A DNA stretch of 5,588 nt, taken from JAKAJA01 sp037440125. GTDB lineage: Bacteria > Acidobacteriota > UBA4820 > DSQY01. The translations under genes were made by a program, and so were the position numbers. Numbering within the stretch: the first letter of the stretch is position 1; every line of letters starts with the position of its first letter. Below the pieces are notes generated by a model. It had not been told where the DNA came from. It saw only the letters and a list, made by a program, of their open reading frames with translations, and ran no database searches. Where the stretch lies: positions 1 to 5,588 of the forward strand of contig JBBIUU010000149.1 in the NCBI GenBank assembly GCA_037440125.1, read 5' to 3'. Positions 1 to 4,767 of this stretch are shown in pieces.

Positions 1-17
1 CACTGCTGTCCAAGATA
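1..17 (+). repeat. Left terminal inverted repeat of the IS
   Basis: This repeat pairs with 1387-1403 (14 of 17 identical). It lies about 185 bp beyond the transposase stop codon. The outermost base is also the first base of the window, so the true tip could lie slightly further out. Confidence 0.75.
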
Positions 18-321
18 ATCTGCTGACCGCATAGCGGCCCTTGCGGGTCGGTGGTTTGGGTCGGGTGATTGCCCGTTTCCGAGTTGAGGTTCCCCCTACG
101 TCGTCGCCGGGTGCTGTCCAAGAGACGCATCGAAGAGTCGGGGTTGCCTGGCGAGCCACGCGTCGGGTGGCGGGCCGAAGGGGTTGTCGACCCACTCCCA
201 CTAGTCCCGGTGGTTGAAGAGGTTCCATCGGAGCAGGGCGGCGAGGGTGGAGAGCGACCACCCGAGACGGGACCTGAGCGCGAGGATCTTGAGCATCAGG
301 ATGGCGATGAGTGCTGTCCAA
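4..321 (+). repeat. Three direct copies of TGCTGTCCAA in the left end of the IS
   Basis: Copies lie at 4-13 (in the terminal repeat), 112-121 (in the non-coding left end) and 312-321 (inside the transposase 3' coding part, complement of the codons for the conserved IWTAL segment). The first two share 12 bases (TGCTGTCCAAGA). The third is probably explained by protein coding constraint. The second has no coding explanation and could be an internal transposase-binding site or a duplicated end. Confidence 0.5.
181..193 (-). terminator. Weak hairpin just after the transposase gene
   Basis: GGGTTGTCGACCC can pair as GGGT/ACCC plus one G-T pair around a three-base loop. It lies 7 bases past the transposase stop on the minus strand. 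It has no T-run, so it may act only as a weak transcription or RNA-end structure. A second small inverted repeat, GCCAC/GTGGC, is at 155-171. Confidence 0.2.
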
Positions 322-1295
322 ATCTGCGTCAGCAGGGCGTTCCTTGAGGTGCCCACGAAGGTCCGAACCTTCAGGTTCTGCTTGAGGGCCCGGAAGAAGG
401 TCTCGATCTGCCACCGCTCCTTGTAGATCGCGGCGATGGTGGTGGGGCCGAAGCCCAGGTGGTTGGTCAGGAAGACCATGGTCTCGCCCGTCTCGGGGAT
501 GAGCACCTCGACGAGCCGCAGGTCGTGGGGGCACTGGGCCCTCCCCGTCGGGCTGGAGAGCCGCACGACCCGGTCCGAGAGGACGCCGCCCCGCTGAGGC
601 ACGGGCCGTTCCTCGACCACCTCGTAGATCATGCCCCACTTGGCCCTGGTGACGAAGAAGACGCCGTCGTCACAGAGGGAGCCGAAGTAGCCGTAGTCGC
701 TGGAGCCCCGGTCGAAGACCACCACGCTCCCCCTGGGGAAGGCCAGCCGCCTCGCCACCTGGATCTCGTGGGTCTTCCCGTCGGTCAGGTCGGCGAAGAC
801 CGGCAGGTAGCCCTCGTGGTTCAGCACCATGTGCACCTTCACCGCACCCTTGGTCTGGCGGAACTCGGCCCAGGGGAAGAGGGAGAGACACAGGTCGATC
901 GTCGTCGCGTCCATGGAGAACAGCGGGTTCTTGAAGCGGAACGGGCGCTTCCTACGGTCCGCGGTCATGGCCGCTCCGCGGTCCAGCAGGGCGTAGAACG
1001 TGTCCTCGAAGACCTCGCACGGTCGGTGGGCGTTGGCGTAGGACAGCGTGGACCGCTTCGGGGCCTCCTTCATCCCCAGGTGAACACGCTTGCCCAGGAT
1101 GGAGCCTAGCCCGCCCACGATCTCCCGCAGCGAGTTCGCCTGCCCCAGCTGGCAGAACACCATGGACGCGAACTGGTCCCACGACGAGAAGCCCTTGCTG
1201 TGCCGCTCCGCCCCGCGCCGGCGCACGATCTCGGCGAACTCCACACGGGGTACTAACGACAGGATTTGACTCAGGAGACTCCCGCACTTTACCAT
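201..1295 (-). CDS. IS4-family DDE transposase
   Basis: This 364-residue protein catalyses cut-and-paste movement of the surrounding IS. The N-terminal part (about 5-95) looks like the helical DNA-binding domain common in these transposases. The DDE catalytic domain follows, with first Asp D129 in SMDATTIDL, second Asp D195 in VVFDRGSSD and the signature Y291-x2-R294-x3-E298-x6-K305 (YKERWQIETFFRALK). This Y-R-E-K spacing defines the IS4 group. The C-terminus IWTALIAILMLK...LLRWNLF is also typical of the family. An in-frame ATG exists 14 codons upstream (1337), but the ATG at 1295 has GGAGG at a good distance, so I use it. The length is normal and there is no frameshift or missing catalytic residue. 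Transcription runs toward the left end, away from the neighbouring metabolic genes. Confidence 0.93.
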   Translation of the reverse strand: MVKCGSLLSQILSLVPRVEFAEIVRRRGAERHSKGFSSWDQFASMVFCQLGQANSLREIVGGLGSILGKRVHLGMKEAPKRSTLSYANAHRPCEVFEDTFYALLDRGAAMTADRRKRPFRFKNPLFSMDATTIDLCLSLFPWAEFRQTKGAVKVHMVLNHEGYLPVFADLTDGKTHEIQVARRLAFPRGSVVVFDRGSSDYGYFGSLCDDGVFFVTRAKWGMIYEVVEERPVPQRGGVLSDRVVRLSSPTGRAQCPHDLRLVEVLIPETGETMVFLTNHLGFGPTTIAAIYKERWQIETFFRALKQNLKVRTFVGTSRNALLTQIWTALIAILMLKILALRSRLGWSLSTLAALLRWNLFNHRD

Positions 1296-1301
1296 CGCAC
1301 C

Positions 1302-1307
1302 ACCTCC
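1302..1307 (-). promoter_or_regulatory. Ribosome binding site that fixes the transposase start
   Basis: On the minus strand GGAGGT is followed by GGTGCG and then ATG at 1295. The longer in-frame start at 1337 has no comparable site. Confidence 0.65.
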
Positions 1308-1320
1308 GCTTGTTTGGAAA

Positions 1321-1344
1321 GCCTGAAGCCCTAACACTTCAAGC
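1321..1344. other. Inverted repeat in the transposase leader
   Basis: GCCTGAAG (1321-1328) and CTTCAAGC (1337-1344) form a stem with 7 of 8 pairs around an 8-base loop, between the right IS end and the transposase ribosome binding site. Leader hairpins in insertion sequences can limit transposase expression from outside transcripts. Whether this one does so is inference. Confidence 0.35.
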
Positions 1345-1386
1345 CTACAACAAGGGGAGGCCTTTGACCTCAGCGCAACTGAAGGC

Positions 1387-1403
1387 TATTTTGGACAGGC
1401 GTG
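1387..1403 (-). repeat. Right terminal inverted repeat of the IS
   Basis: Read on the minus strand it is CACGCCTGTCCAAAATA, matching the left end at 14 of 17 positions. It lies about 90 bp upstream of the transposase start and marks the promoter-side end of the element. Confidence 0.75.
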
Positions 1404-1419
1404 AATCTCTTCATCTTTT

Positions 1420-1443
1420 CTCCGTGTCCTCCGTGTCTCCGTG
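1420..1443 (+). repeat. Short-period repeat, three CTCCGTG units
   Basis: CTCCGTG occurs at 1420-1426, 1429-1435 and 1437-1443, at spacings of 9 and 8 bases, in the spacer between the IS and the phosphodiesterase gene. No coding frame explains it. From memory, similar CTCCGTG-type strings are dispersed intergenic repeats in several environmental bacterial lineages. I could not verify this here. Confidence 0.6.
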
Positions 1444-1472
1444 GTGAGTTCGTTTGTGCCGTCGGTCTCCCC

Positions 1473-1505
1473 AGCTCTTCAGCTCGGCAGCTCTCCAGCT
1501 CAGCT
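1473..1505 (+). repeat. 8-bp period AGCTC repeat
   Basis: AGCT occurs at 1473, 1481, 1489 and 1497 with an exact 8-base period (AGCTCTTC, AGCTCGGC, AGCTCTCC, AGCTC) and again at 1502. It directly follows the CTCCGTG repeat and ends about 40 bases before the ribosome binding site of the next gene. No role can be assigned. Confidence 0.6.
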
Positions 1506-1545
1506 AGTTATGGGCACCAAGGTGGGATAAACTTCCCCTCGGTTC

Positions 1546-1550
1546 GGAGG
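1546..1550 (+). promoter_or_regulatory. Ribosome binding site that supports a TTG start
   Basis: GGAGG followed by five bases (CACCC) and then TTG at 1556. It supports TTG as initiation codon for a protein whose next residues, RITFLGTGTS, are the expected beginning of this family. Confidence 0.7.
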
Positions 1551-1555
1551 CACCC

Positions 1556-2317
1556 TTGAGGATCACTTTCCTGGGAACGGGCACGTCGGTGGGGGTTCCG
1601 GTGATCGGCTGCCCCTGTCGCGTCTGCGCGTCGGGCGACCCCCGCAACAGGCGCCTGCGCCAGTCCCTCTGGATCCGCGAGGGCGACGCCTCGGTGCTCG
1701 TGGACGCCTCTGTGGACTTCCGCGAGCAGGCCCTCCGCAGCGGCATCCGCCGCGTGGACGCCATCCTCCTCACGCACCCGCACGCGGACCACATCATGGG
1801 CCTCGACGAGACGCGCGTGTTCGCCTACTGGCAGCGGGGCGCCATCCCCGTCTACGGGAGCCGGCACACGCTCGAGGGCGTGCGGCGCACCTTCTGGTAC
1901 GCCTTCGACCACTCGCCCGAGGGCGGAGGCAAGCCCAAGCTCGACCTGCGCGAGCTCCCTGCAGAGCTCGAGCTGGGCGGCCTGCGGATCGTGCCCGTGG
2001 AGGGCGACCACGGGACCATGCCGGTCACGGGCTACCGCGTGGACGGCTTCGCTTACCTCACCGACTGCAAGCGCGTGCCCGAGGAGACGGTGCGCTCCCT
2101 GCGCGGCCTCGACACGCTCGTCATCAACGCGCTGCGCCACGAGCCCGACCACCCCACGCACATGACCGTGGGCGAGGCCCTGCGCACCATCGAGGCCGTC
2201 GCACCGCGGCGGGCCTTCCTCGTCCACATGGGCCACGAGCTCGACCACGCCGAGCTCGCCGCGTCCCTCCCCGAGAACATCCAGCCCGCCTACGACGGGC
2301 TGACGATCGAGATGTGA
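1556..2317 (+). CDS. PhnP-like MBL-fold metal-dependent phosphodiesterase (COG1235 type)
   Basis: This 253-residue cytoplasmic hydrolase probably uses two metal ions to cleave a phosphodiester. The MBL-fold signature is T73-H74-P-H76-A-D78-H79. Further likely ligands are H152 (GDHG), D170 (LTDC) and H224 (VHMGH). H202 sits where PhnP has its proposed catalytic histidine. The PhnP structural zinc site is also conserved: C19, C21 and C24 with C-x-C-x2-C spacing, plus H227, three residues after H224. E. coli PhnP acts on phosphoribosyl 1,2-cyclic phosphate in the C-P lyase pathway. No other phn gene is seen here, so I give no symbol and leave the substrate open. The start is TTG with GGAGG five bases upstream, and the N-terminus RITFLGTGTSVGVPVIGC is canonical. 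The length is normal and the gene is intact. It is transcribed away from the IS, and no clear promoter was found in the short upstream spacer. Confidence 0.9.
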   Translation: MRITFLGTGTSVGVPVIGCPCRVCASGDPRNRRLRQSLWIREGDASVLVDASVDFREQALRSGIRRVDAILLTHPHADHIMGLDETRVFAYWQRGAIPVYGSRHTLEGVRRTFWYAFDHSPEGGGKPKLDLRELPAELELGGLRIVPVEGDHGTMPVTGYRVDGFAYLTDCKRVPEETVRSLRGLDTLVINALRHEPDHPTHMTVGEALRTIEAVAPRRAFLVHMGHELDHAELAASLPENIQPAYDGLTIEM

Positions 2318-2322
2318 AAGAG

Positions 2323-2462
2323 ATTTGGGATTTGGGATATGGGATTTCGGAAAGGAAGAAGCCGGAAAGGCCGTGACGGGCGGAAGACGCCGCCGGATGC
2401 CTCGCGACGTGCGTTCTCCGCTCACGATCTTTTTCCCCAATCCGCTATCCCACCTCCGAAAT
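2323..2462. repeat. 140-bp element with inverted arrays of 7-bp units
   Basis: The left arm (2323-2350) is four tandem 7-mers: ATTTGGG, ATTTGGG, ATATGGG, ATTTCGG. The right arm (2435-2462), read on the minus strand, is also four: ATTTCGG, AGGTGGG, ATAGCGG, ATTGGGG. The arms are about 75% identical as a 28-bp inverted pair and enclose 84 bp of unremarkable GC-rich sequence. The element fills most of the spacer between the phosphodiesterase and the dehydrogenase genes. It could be a small non-autonomous mobile repeat or a transcript-end structure. The sequence does not decide. Confidence 0.6.
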
Positions 2463-2486
2463 GTCTTCCCCCAACGGGCGTCTTCA

Positions 2487-2492
2487 AAGGAG
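2487..2492 (+). promoter_or_regulatory. Ribosome binding site that fixes the dehydrogenase start
   Basis: AAGGAG lies 7 bases before the ATG at 2500. The longer in-frame ATG at 2461 overlaps the right arm of the repeat element and lacks such a site, so 2500 is preferred. Confidence 0.75.
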
Positions 2493-2499
2493 ATATCAA

Positions 2500-3258
2500 A
2501 TGACATCCTCACCTATCTACCCTGACCTCAAGGGCAAGCGCGTGCTCGTGACCGGCGCCTCCTCGGGCATCGGCCTCGCGTGCGTCGAGTCCTTCCTCCG
2601 CCAGGGCGCCAGCGTGGCCGCCCAGTACCGAAACCAGGCCGAGCCCGTGGAGGCGTTCGCCCGCAGGCACCCCAGCCGCGTCCACCCCGTCCAGGCCGAC
2701 CTCGCCACCGAGGAGGGCTGCGTGGAAGCCGTGGGCGTAGGCGCCAAGGCGCTCGAGGGCCTCGACGTGCTCGTGCACTCCGCGGGGATCTGGAACGACG
2801 GTGACATCCGCACCCTGACGAGGGAGACCCTCGAGACCATGTTCCGCACCAACACCTTCTCCAGCTACTACCTCGCCCGCGAATTCGCGAACGCCGTGGC
2901 CCAAGGCGTCTACATCGTCATCGGGTCCACCGCCGGCCAGCGCGGCGAGCCAGGCCACAGCCACTACGCGGGCAGCAAGGGCGCGGTCCAGTCCATGATC
3001 TACTCCCTCGCGCAGGAGCTCGCCCCCGCCATCCGTGTCAACCTCGTGAGCCCCGGCTGGGTGCGCACGCCCATGAGCCAGGGGGCCCTCGACGCGCGGG
3101 AGTCCGCCATCGTCTCCGTGGTCCCGCTCAAGCGCGTCGCCGAGGCCGAGGACGTGGCCGAGGCCGCGCTCTTCCTCGCCTCCGACGTCAGCCGCCACCT
3201 CACCGGCGTGGACCTCTGCTGCAGCGGCGGCGCGCTCCTCCCCATGCCGAGGGGGTAG
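2500..3258 (+). CDS. Classical short-chain dehydrogenase/reductase (SDR), FabG-like
   Basis: This 252-residue soluble NAD(P)(H)-dependent oxidoreductase has a complete set of classical SDR motifs: the glycine-rich nucleotide loop T18-G-A-S-S-G-I-G25, D67 (ADL), the H93-S-A-G96 variant of the NNAG motif, and the tetrad N118, S143, Y156 and K160 (YAGSK). SPGWVRTP (184-191) follows. R44 just after the second strand suggests NADP(H) preference; this is inference. The substrate is unknown, and relatives range from fatty-acid ketoreductases to sugar and aromatic dehydrogenases. The start is chosen by the AAGGAG site. The stop codon lies two bases before the assembly gap, so the downstream neighbour is unknown. 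It is co-directional with the phosphodiesterase but separated by 182 bp holding a repeat element, so an operon is possible but not evident. Confidence 0.9.
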   Translation: MTSSPIYPDLKGKRVLVTGASSGIGLACVESFLRQGASVAAQYRNQAEPVEAFARRHPSRVHPVQADLATEEGCVEAVGVGAKALEGLDVLVHSAGIWNDGDIRTLTRETLETMFRTNTFSSYYLAREFANAVAQGVYIVIGSTAGQRGEPGHSHYAGSKGAVQSMIYSLAQELAPAIRVNLVSPGWVRTPMSQGALDARESAIVSVVPLKRVAEAEDVAEAALFLASDVSRHLTGVDLCCSGGALLPMPRG

Positions 3259-3260
3259 GG

Positions 3261-3360
3261 NNNNNNNNNNNNNNNNNNNNNNNNNNNNNNNNNNNNNNNN
3301 NNNNNNNNNNNNNNNNNNNNNNNNNNNNNNNNNNNNNNNNNNNNNNNNNNNNNNNNNNNN
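3261..3360. other. Assembly gap of 100 N
   Basis: Exactly 100 unknown bases, the conventional placeholder for a gap of unknown length. Sequence on the two sides may be far apart. The gap lies on the side of intI where integron cassettes normally sit, and repeated attC sites are a common cause of such breaks. Confidence 0.97.
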
Positions 3361-3441
3361 TTGTGTAAAGCCAAGTGCAAAAACGGCAGCCGGTTTGACC
3401 GGAACGCCCTCGCCCGGCGCCCCGACCTGCGGCCCCACTGA
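3361..3441 (+). CDS. C-terminal fragment of an unidentified protein, 5' end lost in the gap
   Basis: Frame 1 is open from the gap edge to a TGA at 3439-3441 and encodes 26 residues (LCKAKCKNG...RPDLRPH). It has the codon pattern of real genes here: 22 of 26 third positions are G or C, ahead of first positions and then second positions. Both opposite-strand frames over the same bases lack this bias. The segment is basic and has two cysteines spaced C-x3-C. I do not recognise the family. The length is too short for certainty, and a competing minus-strand frame overlaps it. If real, a plus-strand gene ends about 180 bp before the intI promoter. Confidence 0.35.
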   Translation: MCKAKCKNGSRFDRNALARRPDLRPH

Positions 3442-3550
3442 CGATGTAATACTTGTCCTTGTTGGGCTTGCCCGCTGCGCAGCCGTCCGCCCACTCCTCT
3501 GTCGAAATCCCTGCTTCGCCCCGGCATCCGACTGACAAAAGCGGTCGCAT
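3361..3550 (-). CDS. Possible first-cassette ORF, 3' end lost in the gap
   Basis: An open frame starts at ATG 3550 (MRPLLSV...) and runs 63 codons into the gap. Its start has a run of GGA repeats (minus strand, around 3557-3571) that makes a good ribosome binding site. It begins inside GTTATGC, a near match to the integron core GTTRRRY, as cassette genes often do. The middle part (WADGCAAGKPNKDKYYIVSG) looks protein-like, but the part next to the gap loses codon bias, and a change of frame at the GGGG run (complement of about 3420-3423) would give a more regular continuation. I recognise no family. It overlaps the plus-strand fragment ending at 3441, so at most one is likely real over that stretch. 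Confidence 0.28.
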
Positions 3551-3553
3551 AAC
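3547..3553 (-). other. Candidate attI core site GTTATGC
   Basis: On the minus strand GATGTTATGC contains GTTATGC, matching the recombination core GTTRRRY at six of seven positions and resembling the GATGTTATG string in attI1 of class 1 integrons. It lies about 145 bp from the intI start and points away from intI, the usual attI geometry. No paired inverted core was found, so this is only a candidate. Confidence 0.25.
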
Positions 3554-3620
3554 ATCCCCTCCTCCTCCTCCCCAACAATGAGCCCCTTGCCCTTCGTTTT
3601 CTTGGACTTTCACTCGACCA

Positions 3621-3649
3621 TTGACGGCATCGCCCTCCGGCGTTAGACT
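3621..3649 (+). promoter_or_regulatory. Probable intI promoter (TTGACG-N17-TAGACT)
   Basis: A -35 box TTGACG (3621-3626, five of six to consensus) and a -10 box TAGACT (3644-3649, four of six) are separated by exactly 17 bases. A start of transcription near 3656 would give a leader of about 40 bases before the intI ATG. The -10 box overlaps GTTAGAC (3642-3648), a perfect match to the integron core consensus on the plus strand, so the recombination region and the promoter may overlap. I saw no SOS-type LexA box. Confidence 0.45.
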
Positions 3650-3696
3650 GCGGGCGTTTCGGGGAACTGACAAAGACAAGGGGACAGGAGGTTCCT

Positions 3697-4677
3697 ATGA
3701 CGCAGGTTCCGTCTCCCGCGAGGACGAAGCTGCTGGACGAGCTCCGGCAGGTGATGCGCGCGCGCCACTACAGCTACCGCACGGAGGAGAGTTACGTGCA
3801 CTGGGCGCGCCGGTACATCCTCTTCCACAGCAAGCGGCACCCGAAGGACATGGGCGCGGGGGAGATCAACACCTTCCTCTCGCACCTCGCGGTCGACGCG
3901 CAGGTCTCGGCGGCCACGCAGAACCAGGCGCTGGCGGCGCTCCTCTTCCTCTACAAGGAGGTCCTGAAGGTGGATGTGCCCTGGATGGACGGGGTCATCC
4001 GCGCCAAGCGTTCCCAGCGCCTGCCCGAGGTCCTCACCAAGCGCGAGGTGAAGGCCATCCTCGAGCACATGCCCCCGGCAAAGCGTCTCATGGCGGGCCT
4101 CCTCTACGGCTCGGGCCTCCGTCTCAAGGAGTGCCTGTCCCTCCGCGTCAAGGACCTTGACCTGGAGCGCCGCGAGGTCATGGTGCGGGACGGGAAGGGC
4201 GGCAAGGACCGCGTGACGGTCCTCCCCAAGAGCCTCGTGCCGGCCCTACGCGAGCACCTGAAGAAACACAAGGCCTGGTTCGAGGGCGTCCTGGCCGAGG
4301 GCCGGGCGCGCGTCAGCCTTCCCGACGCGCTGGCGCGGAAGTACCCGAACGCCCCCAACGAGTGGAAGTGGCAGTACCTCTTCCCGGCGCCCAAGCTCAG
4401 CAAGGACCCGCGTACGGGGGAGATCAAGCGGCACCACCTTAACGAGACCGTCCTCCAGCGCGCCGTCAAGGAGGCGGTGCGGGCCTCGGGCGTCACGAAG
4501 AACGTGTCGTGCCACACCTTCCGGCACTCCTTCGCGACGCACCTGCTCGAGGACGGCTACGACATCCGCACGGTGCAGGAACTCCTGGGCCACAGCGATG
4601 TCTCAACCACCATGATCTACACCCACGTCCTGAACCGCGGGGGGCGTGGCGTCAAGAGCCCCGCCGACAGTTTGTAG
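3697..4677 (+). CDS. intI: Integron integrase IntI (tyrosine recombinase)
   Basis: This 326-residue protein is the site-specific recombinase that inserts and excises gene cassettes between attI and attC. The N-terminal SAM-like DNA-binding domain (about 8-95) contains HYSYRTEESYVHW, closely matching IntI1. The catalytic domain has R142 (GSGLRLKE), K170 (GKGGKDR), H273-x2-R276 (CHTFRHSFATHLL), H299 (LLGHSDVSTT) and nucleophile Y308 (MIYTHVL). The extra IntI-specific patch missing from XerC/XerD is present at about 193-231: AWFEG...SLPDALARKYPNAPNEWKWQYLF. The C-terminus RGGRGVKSPADSL also matches IntI. The length is normal and the gene is intact. The ATG has AGGAGG five bases upstream. The gene is high-GC with host-like codon use, suggesting a chromosomal, sedentary integron rather than a recent class 1 import; this is inference. 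In the usual layout its cassettes would lie to the left, in or beyond the gap. Confidence 0.95.
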   Translation: MTQVPSPARTKLLDELRQVMRARHYSYRTEESYVHWARRYILFHSKRHPKDMGAGEINTFLSHLAVDAQVSAATQNQALAALLFLYKEVLKVDVPWMDGVIRAKRSQRLPEVLTKREVKAILEHMPPAKRLMAGLLYGSGLRLKECLSLRVKDLDLERREVMVRDGKGGKDRVTVLPKSLVPALREHLKKHKAWFEGVLAEGRARVSLPDALARKYPNAPNEWKWQYLFPAPKLSKDPRTGEIKRHHLNETVLQRAVKEAVRASGVTKNVSCHTFRHSFATHLLEDGYDIRTVQELLGHSDVSTTMIYTHVLNRGGRGVKSPADSL

Positions 4678-4689
4678 CGGGGTGGGGGA

Positions 4690-4704
4690 GGCCGGCTCCC
4701 GGCC
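4690..4704 (+). terminator. GC hairpin after intI
   Basis: GGCCGG-CTC-CCGGCC is a perfect 6-bp stem with a 3-base loop, 12 bases after the intI stop. There is no T-run, so rho-independent termination is doubtful and an mRNA-end or attenuating structure is as likely. The remaining bases to 4767 show nothing else apart from a GGAG site before the next gene. Confidence 0.35.
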
Positions 4705-4767
4705 GGCGGAAGCGACAGGGCCGCGGGTTGGAAGGCGCCCGTCAGCGGGCGAGAGCGGAGCTACGCA

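Larger units (their letters stand above)
1..1403. mobile_element. Complete IS4-like insertion sequence, about 1.4 kb
   Basis: The element is bounded by imperfect terminal inverted repeats. The left end reads CACTGCTGTCCAAGATA (1-17). The reverse complement of 1387-1403 reads CACGCCTGTCCAAAATA. They match at 14 of 17 positions and share the block CTGTCCAA. Between them lies one transposase on the minus strand, about 90 bp inside the right end, with about 200 bp of non-coding DNA at the left end. That is a normal size and layout for an IS4-family element. The target duplication cannot be checked because the left flank is missing: the window starts exactly at the repeat tip. The right flank begins AATCTCTTC. 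The transposase is intact, so the element could be active. I cannot assign a named IS. Confidence 0.82.

Noticed and set aside
459..1109. Long plus-strand open frame opposite the transposase
   Set aside because: It mirrors the transposase codons, has low-complexity His/Gly/Val-rich composition and no motif. It is an antisense shadow.
1508..2512. 334-codon minus-strand open frame opposite the phosphodiesterase
   Set aside because: The plus strand carries a clear enzyme with all metal ligands. The antisense product is Val/His/Gly/Ala-rich and crosses intergenic repeats.
3557..3571. CTC trinucleotide run as a regulatory microsatellite
   Set aside because: Read on the minus strand it is a GGA run just before an ATG, so a ribosome-binding function is a simpler explanation and phase variation has no further support.
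3547..3648. Possible attC site bracketed by GTCTAAC and GTTATGC on the minus strand
   Set aside because: The outer boxes fit the core consensus well enough, but the inner flanks (GCCGGAGGGCGATG against GGAGGAGGAGGGGAT) are not complementary, so it cannot fold into the required attC hairpin.
3570..3648. Possible attC on the plus strand from CCCCAAC to GTTAGAC
   Set aside because: Only about 8 of 12 inner positions could pair, the outer boxes pair poorly, and the first box lacks the purine at position 1.
3661..3696. LexA/SOS box in front of intI
   Set aside because: CTG and CAG are present but 15 bases apart rather than 10, and no other LexA-like palindrome is visible.
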